A stretch of 41,341 nt of DNA from Bacteroides timonensis (GCF_000513195.1 NZ_CBVI010000147.1:1-41341); one strand, 5' to 3'. Shown: positions 30,147-37,379, numbered from the stretch's first letter. Made by a program: numbers and translations. Notes: generated from the sequence alone by a model not told the origin.

Positions 30147-31223
30147 ATGGATTTTAAAGACACTATTAAACAGCTGTCAGACAGAGTTATAAAACTCAAA
30201 GACAACATTCTCACCGAAGAAGCAACAAAAAATGCGTTCATCATGCCTTTTATAAATGCACTTGGCTATGATGTATTCAATCCTTTGGAAGTTGTCCCGG
30301 AAATGACTTGCGATATTGCAATGAAAAAAGGGGAGAAAATTGATTATGCGATAATGAAGGACGGAGAACCGATACTTCTTATCGAGTGTAAACATTGGGC
30401 GCAAGACCTGAATTTGCATGATAACCAACTTATTAGATATTTCAATGTCTCTAAGGCAAAATTTGGACTCTTGACTAACGGTATTATCTATCGTTTCTAT
30501 ACAGACCTTATGGAACCTAATAAAATGGATGAAAAGCCCTTCTTAGAAGTCGATATCACTGATTTAAAAGATGCTCAGATTGAAGATTTGAAGAAGTTTC
30601 ATAAGTCATATTTCGATGTAGACAGTGTACTCAGTTCTGCCAGCGAACTTAAGTATACAGGTGAATTGAAAAATATCATTGCTCAAGAATTTGCCAATCC
30701 TACACCTGAGTTTGTGAAATACTTTGCAAAGCAGGTATATGATGGGGTCATCACGGCTAAGTTACTTGAACAATTTACGCATCTGACAAAGAAGTCTATT
30801 AGTACCTATATTAATGACTTAATATCAGAACGGCTTAAATCTGCATTGAAAACTGAAGTCGCTGAAGAACAGAAGGAAGCTGAAGCAACGCAAGAAAATG
30901 TTCAGTCTGAGGAAGATAGCAAGATTGTGACTACTGAAGAAGAAATAGAAAGCTACTTGATTGTTAAGTCGATCCTGCGCCCTGTTGTTGATATATCAAG
31001 AGTCGTGTATCGTGATGCTCAAACCTATTTTGCTATACTTCTCGACGATAATAATCGTAAACCTATTTGTCGCATGTATTTCAATAGCATTAGCAAGAAA
31101 TATATAGCTACTTTCGATGAAAATAAGAAAGAAACAAAACATGAGATATGCTCTCTTAATGATATTTACAACTACGCTAAGGAGCTTGCAGACATCATCA
31201 AGTTTTATACTGATAAACAATAA
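30147..31223 (+). CDS. Stand-alone HSDR_N-type PD-(D/E)XK nuclease
   Basis: A 358-residue protein. The N-terminal 150 residues match the type I restriction R-subunit N-terminal nuclease domain: EEATKNAFIMPFINALGYDV, then Asp66 in KIDYAIM and the E80-x-K82 pair in ILLIECKHW, followed by NQLIRYFNVSKAKFGLLTNG. The rest is a helical middle, an acidic linker (EEQKEAEATQENVQSEEDSK) and a C-terminal domain of about 100 residues that resembles a small recognition module (RPVVDISRVVYRDAQTYFAI). There is no helicase or methylase partner, so it is not a normal R-M system. Its AT-rich cargo position suggests a defence, exclusion or host-DNA function. Confidence 0.75.
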   Translation: MDFKDTIKQLSDRVIKLKDNILTEEATKNAFIMPFINALGYDVFNPLEVVPEMTCDIAMKKGEKIDYAIMKDGEPILLIECKHWAQDLNLHDNQLIRYFNVSKAKFGLLTNGIIYRFYTDLMEPNKMDEKPFLEVDITDLKDAQIEDLKKFHKSYFDVDSVLSSASELKYTGELKNIIAQEFANPTPEFVKYFAKQVYDGVITAKLLEQFTHLTKKSISTYINDLISERLKSALKTEVAEEQKEAEATQENVQSEEDSKIVTTEEEIESYLIVKSILRPVVDISRVVYRDAQTYFAILLDDNNRKPICRMYFNSISKKYIATFDENKKETKHEICSLNDIYNYAKELADIIKFYTDKQ

Positions 31224-31231
31224 AATAAATT

Positions 31232-31582
31232 ATGGATTTTCAAACAATTATGATTCTATCAGCGATTCTAAATGTGATTATGCTGATTTGCTTTTTTGTT
31301 CTATGTAGCAACGTGTCTAACATAAAAAAAAGTATTCTTCCTAACAATAATTTTAGAGCTATGTTTTTACTCTATTGTTCTGTTGGAGAGAAAGAAAAAG
31401 CAAAGGAACTTCTCTTTAAAGAAATTAGTAAAGATGATGATTTTGGCAGTGCTTTTTATTCTGATTATAATAGAGCTAATGCCCAGCAATCCATTGCAAG
31501 TAAGTATGACAAGTTTCTAAAGATGGTTGATGTAGATATTAACTTTGATATAGTTGATGATTATTTAAAGAGTATCGTTTGA
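31232..31582 (+). CDS. Membrane-anchored partner of the nuclease
   Basis: A 116-residue protein with one N-terminal membrane helix (TIMILSAILNVIMLICFFVL), then a cytoplasmic helical domain (EKEKAKELLFKEISKDDDFG). It starts 8 nt after the nuclease stop and is followed by a strong terminator, so the two form a dedicated operon. A nuclease plus membrane protein is reminiscent of exclusion systems acting at the envelope, but no homolog is recognised. Confidence 0.6.
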   Translation: MDFQTIMILSAILNVIMLICFFVLCSNVSNIKKSILPNNNFRAMFLLYCSVGEKEKAKELLFKEISKDDDFGSAFYSDYNRANAQQSIASKYDKFLKMVDVDINFDIVDDYLKSIV

Positions 31583-31613
31583 CTCGCTTTTAGTTGTTAA
31601 AAACAAGTGGAGA

Positions 31614-31661
31614 AATTCCGAATATTATCGCGAAAATGATAATATTCGGAATTTTATTTTT
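31614..31661 (+). terminator. Long terminator abutting the next promoter
   Basis: A 16-bp perfect stem: 31614-31629 with 31638-31653, 8-nt loop, then TTATTTTTG. The T-run again supplies the next -33 box. Confidence 0.9.
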
Positions 31662-31690
31662 GCTATTCTCAAAATAAATCCCCATATTTG
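31657..31690 (+). promoter_or_regulatory. Cassette promoter (leader 5)
   Basis: TTTTTG (31657-31662) and CATATTTG (31683-31690), 28 nt G to G, with the spacer CTATTCTCAAAATAAATCC similar to those at 18201 and 15998. Confidence 0.65.
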
Positions 31691-31694
31691 CAGT

Positions 31695-31962
31695 GCCAAA
31701 TCACATTATGGTTAGTCCATACCGAAGAGAGTCCGGTAGACGCTCAATACGAAATTGGGCCTTTTTTATGTCCATAGATGTCATTCTCCTGATGTTAGGA
31801 GGAAGATTTCATATACGAAACTTACGGCTGTCTTTTCTCGATTTATATATGCTCTTCGGAGGATACTATAATGTGGTTTGGCGACTTCGGGAAACTGACA
31901 GCCGTTTTTGTATCCAGCGGATATAAAAAAACTTGCCAGTAACAGCCAAATCACATTATAGT
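31695..31962 (+). promoter_or_regulatory. Structured 5' leader 5 (A-B-A'-B' pseudoknot with start-codon repeat)
   Basis: Helix A: 31695-31709 with 31868-31882 (15 bp, one G-U), continued by GTCC/GGAT (31715-31718 with 31861-31864) and CCGAAGAG/CTCTTCGG (31722-31729 with 31852-31859). Helix B: ACGGCTGTC 31824-31832 with GACAGCCGT 31897-31905 (9 bp, perfect). A T6-loop hairpin lies at 31757-31773. All 15 nt of the first arm (GCCAAATCACATTAT) recur at 31945-31959, ending 3 nt before the ATG at 31963, so A' can pair over 15 bp with the ribosome-binding region instead. This is the clearest switch candidate. Confidence 0.72.
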
Positions 31963-32205
31963 ATGAGAAATCAGACTCCGAGCACGCCAGCCGTGCCTGT
32001 ATCCCGTTCAACGCAGGATTGCAACACGCTCCAAGAGCGTTACTACCGCAGCCTATGTGACTGCGAAGTTAAAACCACTTCCGACCGCTGGTACATTGCT
32101 ACCATCGCCAGTATCTGCGCCACATTTATCTGTTTACCCTGTATCTTAGTCGTAGCTTATTGCTGCCTTATGGCACGAAAATCAAAGAAAGGAGATTCTA
32201 AATGA
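31963..32205 (+). CDS. Small membrane protein, first gene of the fifth cassette
   Basis: An 80-residue protein from the ATG at 31963. Residues 1-42 are Ser/Thr/Cys-rich (MRNQTPSTPAVPVSRSTQDC), then a single membrane helix (WYIATIASICATFICLPCIL, continuing VVAYCCLM) and a basic tail ARKSKKGDSK. The first-position gene differs from that of the sister cassette at 18445, although leader and second gene are shared, so the first gene is the variable slot. Its 3' end encodes the AAAGGAG of the next gene, whose ATG overlaps its stop. Confidence 0.6.
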   Translation: MRNQTPSTPAVPVSRSTQDCNTLQERYYRSLCDCEVKTTSDRWYIATIASICATFICLPCILVVAYCCLMARKSKKGDSK

Positions 32206-32447
32206 GAAAGAAGAACAAAAGAATACGCCATATCTTTGTTACCAGGGCAACAGAGCATTATATGGGTGGTACAAGCACAACACCACGTTACACTATTCAT
32301 GTCGGTGAATATTCCATTATTGAAGATTTGAATCTTAATGAGCTTTTTTGCCTCCGACAACTTCTTAATGAAGTCTATGATCATCAAAGGACACAGCATT
32401 TCCTTTGGAAAGAACATTGTGGTAAACAGAAAGGGGGCACCAAATGA
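32202..32447 (+). CDS. Small hypothetical protein, near-identical paralog of 18639-18884
   Basis: An 81-residue protein, 71 of 81 residues identical to the product of 18639-18884; the nucleotide sequences are also close, so the duplication is fairly recent. Core motif YTIHVGEYSIIEDLNLNELF. Basic N-terminus KKNKRIRHI. It overlaps both neighbours by 4 nt and ends KGGTK, encoding the Shine-Dalgarno of the next gene. Function unknown. Confidence 0.7.
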   Translation: MRKKNKRIRHIFVTRATEHYMGGTSTTPRYTIHVGEYSIIEDLNLNELFCLRQLLNEVYDHQRTQHFLWKEHCGKQKGGTK

Positions 32448-32653
32448 GAAAGAACCTGCCAATTACTGAACGTGATATCTACGTCACCAGCGAACGAGCT
32501 TATTCAGATAAAGAATCCGGAGAATATTTGTATAATATCTGTTATTGTGGTAATATTGAGATGAGTGCAATCCCGGCAGATGATGTTCGTGAAATCATAG
32601 CTTGCCTTCAGCATGCACTTGATGTCAATGAGAAAGGAGATTCACATGAATAA
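32444..32653 (+). CDS. Small hypothetical protein
   Basis: A 69-residue protein (MRKNLPITERDIYVTSERAY) with a beta-hairpin-like middle (GEYLYNICYCGNIEMSAIPA) and a C-terminal helix (DDVREIIACLQHALDV). The layout, extended strands then a helix ending in KGDS, resembles that of the neighbouring genes at 32202 and 32646, so they may be distant relatives. It overlaps the next start by 8 nt. Confidence 0.6.
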   Translation: MRKNLPITERDIYVTSERAYSDKESGEYLYNICYCGNIEMSAIPADDVREIIACLQHALDVNEKGDSHE

Positions 32654-32834
32654 GCCAATATTCAAAATTTTAAAATATAGCTATTATACTGGCGGTAAGA
32701 AGACTTTGGAGCAATTTGATGTTAGCATGGGAGGGAATAACTCTTTTATGTGTACCAGAGAAGAACTCATAGATCTTCAGGAACAAATAACGTTAGCACT
32801 TAATGACCAAAAGGAGGTACAAAATGAAAAATAA
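32646..32834 (+). CDS. Small hypothetical protein
   Basis: A 62-residue protein from the ATG at 32646 (MNKPIFKILKYSYYTGGKKT). It has strands then a C-terminal helix (REELIDLQEQITLALNDQKE), the same general layout as its two upstream neighbours. It is preceded by AAAGGAG inside the upstream gene and overlaps the next start by 11 nt. No family recognised. Confidence 0.55.
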   Translation: MNKPIFKILKYSYYTGGKKTLEQFDVSMGGNNSFMCTREELIDLQEQITLALNDQKEVQNEK

Positions 32835-33102
32835 AGAACAAGAACAGAAAATAACCGATATTAGTATCCACATCGCAGCTCTGTCTGCCTCATTCAAGCC
32901 TGCACCCGATGCCCGTCATACGACTCATTGGTTTACCACCGATGAAGTCTTCGATGCCATCCGTCGTATTGATCCGGGTGTTCAGATCACCAAAGATCAA
33001 GTTCATCAGGCCATGCACGATGCCGGCTACCGGTACCAGAACCGGCCCGGATCCGCAGGCTTAGACTTCCGCTGGATGCTCCTGGCCAAAGACGTGAAAT
33101 AA
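32824..33102 (+). CDS. Small putative winged-helix protein
   Basis: A 92-residue protein from the ATG at 32824, behind the strongest Shine-Dalgarno in the window (AAAGGAGGT, 7-nt spacing). The C-terminal two-thirds (WFTTDEVFDAIRRIDPGVQI, then TKDQVHQAMHDAGYRYQNRP) reads as a winged helix-turn-helix: recognition-type helix followed by a DFRWML strand. It may be a DNA-binding regulator. Last gene of the cassette, followed by a terminator. Confidence 0.6.
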   Translation: MKNKEQEQKITDISIHIAALSASFKPAPDARHTTHWFTTDEVFDAIRRIDPGVQITKDQVHQAMHDAGYRYQNRPGSAGLDFRWMLLAKDVK

Positions 33103-33115
33103 AATAGAATAAGAT

Positions 33116-33170
33116 CCCGGGAAACCTCCACCGTATTAGTTACACAAAAGATACCAGGTTTCCCGGACTT
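33116..33170 (+). terminator. Terminator with a large loop
   Basis: CCGGGGAAACCT (33116-33127) pairs with AGGTTTCCCGG (33156-33166) with one bulged G, followed by ACTTTTCTT. The loop is about 28 nt. It closes the fifth cassette. Confidence 0.6.
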
Positions 33171-33204
33171 TTCTTGCTGATTCCAAACAAATTGCTTATT
33201 TTTG
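33171..33204 (+). promoter_or_regulatory. Host-like promoter for the two-helix membrane peptide
   Basis: TTCTTG (33171-33176) and a perfect TATTTTTG (33197-33204), 28 nt G to G. The spacer CTGATTCCAAACAAATTG is related to those of the cassette promoters, but the leader is only about 20 nt with no pseudoknot. Confidence 0.65.
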
Positions 33205-33225
33205 AATAAAATAAAACCAACTAAT

Positions 33226-33375
33226 ATGTTGTACCTCATTTACATAGTTATTGTATTACTCCTGATGCCGATGATTTCCATTCATTCATCAGTCGATAAA
33301 CTCTTCTACATCATCCTGTCATTAGCTCTTCCAATAGCCGGCATCTTTATTTATTGGTTCATCTTCCGCCGATAA
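33226..33375 (+). CDS. 49-residue membrane peptide with two helices
   Basis: A short gene: MLYLIYIVIVLLLMPMISIH forms one membrane helix, a short polar turn (SSVDK) follows, and LFYIILSLALPIAGIFIYWF forms the second, ending FRR. The hairpin topology resembles pinholins, antiholins or exclusion peptides, but no family is recognised. It has its own promoter and an A-rich upstream region. The next late promoter begins 3 nt after its stop, so it is an isolated unit between the accessory block and the tail operon. Confidence 0.6.
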   Translation: MLYLIYIVIVLLLMPMISIHSSVDKLFYIILSLALPIAGIFIYWFIFRR

Positions 33376-33377
33376 CT

Positions 33378-33412
33378 GTCCTTTCTTCATTATCTTCTAC
33401 GACCTACTTTCG
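33378..33412 (+). promoter_or_regulatory. Late promoter 5 (tail operon)
   Basis: GTCCTT (33378-33383), 21 nt, TACTTTCG (33405-33412). It drives the tail genes from 33432. Confidence 0.65.
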
Positions 33413-33431
33413 CTGTAAATAAGCAGCGAAT

Positions 33432-33842
33432 ATGATTACAGACCAGCTCATTCGCAACAAATTTATAGCTGATGTCATGTCCCAAGGCATCAACAAAATC
33501 TACGAGACACAAGAAAACGTGGTTCGTACTTATCTGAACACCCGTTCCGGAGACCTGGTAGCACACCTTCAGCGTCGTCCATTTACATCCCAGAATTCCG
33601 ATAACAAGCAAGTCTACTATATGCGCATCTTCCCGTACCTTCGGTTCCTGGACATCAACTACCGTCGTGGATCCGACCGCATCTCCCGTCACATCCGTAG
33701 CAATCTTGCACTCTACAACCGCGTAGTCTGGGGAGTCCTCTATCATGAAACCTTCCCAGAAATCAAATACGGTTACACTCAGGAAATCCGAAGTTCCATC
33801 CGTCAGGAGCTGGAGCAAGCTCTTCAACAACCTTCTAATTAA
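33432..33842 (+). CDS. Hypothetical protein before the tape measure
   Basis: A 136-residue helical, Arg- and Gln-rich protein (MITDQLIRNKFIADVMSQGI). It contains a YYMRIFPYLRFLDINYRRGS stretch and a C-terminal helix (QEIRSSIRQELEQALQQ). It sits 6 nt before the tape measure gene, where tail assembly or tail-associated proteins are usually encoded. No known family; it does not show the frameshift seen at 13918-15029. Confidence 0.55.
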   Translation: MITDQLIRNKFIADVMSQGINKIYETQENVVRTYLNTRSGDLVAHLQRRPFTSQNSDNKQVYYMRIFPYLRFLDINYRRGSDRISRHIRSNLALYNRVVWGVLYHETFPEIKYGYTQEIRSSIRQELEQALQQPSN

Positions 33843-33848
33843 ATCGAC

Positions 33849-36800
33849 ATGGCTAAGAAACATCTATCCGAAGACGAAATCAGGTATATCATTTCCGGCG
33901 ACAGTTCTAAGCTGCAGGAAGAGATCCATGCACTCACTAAGGATACTAAAGCCCTTAAAAAAGAGGAAAGTGAACGCCGTAAGGCTATGGTGGAGCTCGA
34001 AGCTCAAGGTAAAAAGAACTCGAAAGAGTACAAGAATCTCTCCAAGGAGTGTAGTGAATACAGTAAGCGCATTGCCGAGAATAACAAGAAGATCAGTGCT
34101 CTCAACCGCAGCATGAACGTCAATGACATGACTATGGGCCAACTCAAGAAAGAAGCCAAGCAACTTGCCGCTGTGCTGGATGACCTTTCCGAGTCTGCTA
34201 ATCCGGAAGAGTATGCCCGCTTGAACTCCAGGCTCGCAGAGGTTCGCAATCGCATGGGCGAACTACGTAATGCCGGCAAGAAAGTCAACCAGGAATCTGA
34301 TATGGGCGTGGCCCTGATGTCTAAGTTGAAACTTGCCGTCAAAGCCTTCATAGCAGTGAAACTTCTTGGATGGCTCAAGTCCGCTCACGATCAGGCCTAC
34401 GAAACCCGTAAGGAGTTTGCTAAGTACGAAGCCGTCCTTCGCAATACTTTCCAGTCCCAGAAAAAAGCCAACGACGCAATGAAGATGCTCCAGCAACTTG
34501 CTGCAGATACACCCTCTTCAATGCAGGAATGGACCGAGGCATATATCAAACTCATCAACCGGGGTCTGAAGCCCACCAGTCAGGAGCTCGTAAATATGGG
34601 AGACTTGGCTTCCTCTCAGGGTAAGTCTGTCGACCAGCTCATCGAAGCTATTCTCGATGCAATGACTGGCGAAAATGAACGACTGAAGGAATTCGGTATC
34701 AAGGCTTCCAAATCCGGAGAAACCACCAAGTTCACTTTCCGTGGTGTCACCACCGAAGTCCGTAACTCCGAAGATGCCATCAAGGATTACCTGCTTTCAC
34801 TTGGCCGCATCGATGGCATTGCCGGTTCTATGGCTGTGCAGATGCAGGAACTCGAAGGTATCCAGTCTAACCTCGGCGATACGATGGACGCCTTTTTCAA
34901 CAAGGTAGGTAAGAAGTTAGAGCCATTCTGGAAATGGGCCATGAAACAGGCAAACGATTTCTTCAGTACTATGGGCGATTTGCTGACGTCCTACACCGAA
35001 ACCTATGATTTGCATTTCGATAAAATGGTGCAGCTCGAAGGCACTCTTCCCGGTCTTGTTTCTCGATATGAGGAGTTGGCTGGCAAGTCATCACGGTCTG
35101 CCGAAGAACAAAAAGAGTTGGCCAGTGTCATTTCACAGGTTCAGGCTATGGTTCCCGGTGCTGCAACAGCTTTCGATAATTACGGTAATGCCATAGCCAT
35201 TTCCGGAGAGAAAGTCGAGGAATTCTTGGCAAAGCAACGCGCCTTGCTGAAATTCGAGAATCAGAACGCAATTAAGGAAACCACTAATCAGCTTGAGGAA
35301 TATCGCAAAACCTACGACAATCTCATTGCACAACAGGAGCAAGGTGGTGCAACTATAACCCAGACTAATGGCCAGTTTGGCGGCAGCACCTCTTATATCG
35401 ATACCACCACCATGCCCCAGATTGAGGCAAATATCAAGAAGTACGGTGAGTTGATTCAGGGTGCTGAAGAAAAGCTGAAGCAATTGAATGGCCAGACGGT
35501 CGAAGACGCGATTCACTCTCAAAAGAAAATGCTTGAGGCGCGGCAGAATTTCAATAAAATGGATGAAGTCCAACTGAAAGCCTGGATACAAAACAATAAG
35601 GACAGCTATAAAGAATACGCTGAAGTTGCTCAGGAGATTTATAATAAACGTTTTCCTGAAGAGGACCCGGAAGCTGCAAAGAAGAAAGCGGAAAAAGCAG
35701 CCAAGGCAGCAAAAGCAGCGGCCGAGAAAGCCAGAACTGCAGCCGAGAAAGAACAACGGGATAAGGTGTCCACCGAACAAGCCGCTGTTAAATCTCTCGA
35801 AGCTCTTCGTGAAGAAGACTTGCAGAATCAGCAGAAGACGTACAATGATTCCTTGGCCGCTCTGAATCTTGCTCAATCCTCCGGTAAACTCACCAAGCAG
35901 CAACACGAAATGATGCTGTTGGAGCTGAACAAACAAAATGCCGATGCCCGTCTCAAAATTGAGCAATCTTACTACTCTGATGCTCAATCGATGGCCCTTA
36001 CTGATGCCAACACCAAGGAAGACATCGTCCGAAAATCCAATCAACGCGTCATCAATGCTGAAAAAGAAGCCAATACCACTCGTGCCGCCCTGCAGACGCA
36101 ACTGAACGAACTTATCAAAAGTTTTAAGGATCAGTTCAAGCTGACTACTGTTGATGAAGACTATGCCATGCAACTCAAGGTTCTTGAAGCATCTTACCAG
36201 GCTCGGAAGGAAATGGCCGAAAAGAACAATCTCGACACCACCGAGCTTGACAAGGCCTACTATCGTGCCAAAGAGCAACTTGAGTCTGAACACCAGCAAC
36301 GCCTCCTGGCCATTCGCAATCAATACGGCCTCACTACTCAGCAGGAGCGTCATAATGCCGAATTAGAGCAGCTAAAGCTTGCACGCAATCAGCAATTATT
36401 AACCGAAGAAGAATACGAACAAGCTGTTCAGAATCTCAAACGAGACAGCTATAAGAAACAGTTCGACTACTATGCTGATCTTTTTTCCAGTGCTGTCCAG
36501 GCACTCCAGCAAGCCGAGATGGACAATGTTGACGCCAAATACGATGCCGAAATCGAAGCCGCCAAAGGTGATGCTGACGAAGTAGAGCGTCTGGAGAATG
36601 AGAAAGCTCAGAAGAAACTCGACATACAGAAGAAATATGCTGATGTCAACTTCGCTATCAAAGCTTCCCAAATCATTGCTGATACAGCAGTTGCTATAAT
36701 GAAAGCACTCGGTGAATTAGGTCCAATTGCTGGTCCTATTTTCGCAGCTGTAATGGGAGTTACCGGGGCAGCCCAACTGGCCAGTGCCAAGGCCGAACGT

Positions 36801-37379
36801 GACAAGGTCAAAAATATGACTCTCTCCGGAAGTTCTTCCTCAGGATCCGCCGCCGGTGCCCGTGTTGCTACCGGTCGCCAGGAAGGTGGAAAAATAGATG
36901 TCCGTCGAGCCCAGGACGGCAAACTCTTTCCGAACTCCGACTATGATCCGGATGCTCGTGGTTTCATCGATCATCCTACCGTCATAGTAGGAGAGGGGCC
37001 TTCCGGCCAATCAAAAGAATGGGTGGCCAGTAACGCTGCTGTCGAGAATCCCACCGTAGCACCTATCTTGGATATCCTTGATAAATCCCAGCAAGCTGGC
37101 AACATCCGCACGCTCGATCTCAACCAGGCTATTCGCGCCCGCATGGCCGGTTATGCTTCCGGCGGATCAATAAGTTCCACTTCATCAACCCCGGATCCGG
37201 TACCTACCGGTAACTCCGGAGCTGCACTTCCTCCGGAACTCATGGAGAAACTGGCTCGTTCCATTATCCATCTCGATGAATATGGAGTACCGGCTTCTGT
37301 CGTTCTTTCCGATATTGAGCGAAAAACTGATCTCCGCAACCGCGCCCGTGCAATAGGATCCAAAAAACAAGCATCATGA
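33849..37379 (+). CDS. Tail tape measure protein
   Basis: An 1176-residue protein that sets tail length and is ejected with DNA. It begins with about 120 residues of charged coiled coil (LQEEIHALTKDTKALKKEES), then a typical TMP central region (YEAVLRNTFQSQKKANDAMK, QLAADTPSSMQEWTEAYIKL, NMGDLASSQGKSVDQLIEAI), a very Lys/Ala-rich coiled coil around 610-650, and a hydrophobic segment about 935-975 (ADTAVAIMKALGELGPIAGP). The C-terminal 200 residues are Gly/Ser-rich and globular. By the usual rule of about 0.15 nm per residue, the tail would be roughly 170-180 nm. It overlaps the next gene by 4 nt. Confidence 0.9.
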   Translation: MAKKHLSEDEIRYIISGDSSKLQEEIHALTKDTKALKKEESERRKAMVELEAQGKKNSKEYKNLSKECSEYSKRIAENNKKISALNRSMNVNDMTMGQLKKEAKQLAAVLDDLSESANPEEYARLNSRLAEVRNRMGELRNAGKKVNQESDMGVALMSKLKLAVKAFIAVKLLGWLKSAHDQAYETRKEFAKYEAVLRNTFQSQKKANDAMKMLQQLAADTPSSMQEWTEAYIKLINRGLKPTSQELVNMGDLASSQGKSVDQLIEAILDAMTGENERLKEFGIKASKSGETTKFTFRGVTTEVRNSEDAIKDYLLSLGRIDGIAGSMAVQMQELEGIQSNLGDTMDAFFNKVGKKLEPFWKWAMKQANDFFSTMGDLLTSYTETYDLHFDKMVQLEGTLPGLVSRYEELAGKSSRSAEEQKELASVISQVQAMVPGAATAFDNYGNAIAISGEKVEEFLAKQRALLKFENQNAIKETTNQLEEYRKTYDNLIAQQEQGGATITQTNGQFGGSTSYIDTTTMPQIEANIKKYGELIQGAEEKLKQLNGQTVEDAIHSQKKMLEARQNFNKMDEVQLKAWIQNNKDSYKEYAEVAQEIYNKRFPEEDPEAAKKKAEKAAKAAKAAAEKARTAAEKEQRDKVSTEQAAVKSLEALREEDLQNQQKTYNDSLAALNLAQSSGKLTKQQHEMMLLELNKQNADARLKIEQSYYSDAQSMALTDANTKEDIVRKSNQRVINAEKEANTTRAALQTQLNELIKSFKDQFKLTTVDEDYAMQLKVLEASYQARKEMAEKNNLDTTELDKAYYRAKEQLESEHQQRLLAIRNQYGLTTQQERHNAELEQLKLARNQQLLTEEEYEQAVQNLKRDSYKKQFDYYADLFSSAVQALQQAEMDNVDAKYDAEIEAAKGDADEVERLENEKAQKKLDIQKKYADVNFAIKASQIIADTAVAIMKALGELGPIAGPIFAAVMGVTGAAQLASAKAERDKVKNMTLSGSSSSGSAAGARVATGRQEGGKIDVRRAQDGKLFPNSDYDPDARGFIDHPTVIVGEGPSGQSKEWVASNAAVENPTVAPILDILDKSQQAGNIRTLDLNQAIRARMAGYASGGSISSTSSTPDPVPTGNSGAALPPELMEKLARSIIHLDEYGVPASVVLSDIERKTDLRNRARAIGSKKQAS

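Noticed and set aside
350..31959. A and A'' direct repeats as target-site duplications of an inserted mobile element
   Set aside because: The repeats differ in length and in distance from the ATG, lie at the transcript start and start codon, and also have an inverted copy inside. Regulation explains this better, though an origin by insertion cannot be excluded.
343..31962. Leaders as retron msr-msd RNA
   Set aside because: Flanking complementary arms recall a1/a2, but no reverse transcriptase is present anywhere in the window and the downstream genes vary.
343..31962. Leaders as group I/II introns, IStrons or HDV-like ribozymes
   Set aside because: The elements are about 140-270 nt. I see no catalytic core motifs or intron boundary signals. 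The interleaved topology resembles HDV-like ribozymes, but helix A is far longer than their P1.
35133..36353. 406-codon minus-strand frame opposite the tape measure gene
   Set aside because: Leu/Phe-rich shadow of a Lys/Glu/Ala coiled coil on the + strand; no independent support.
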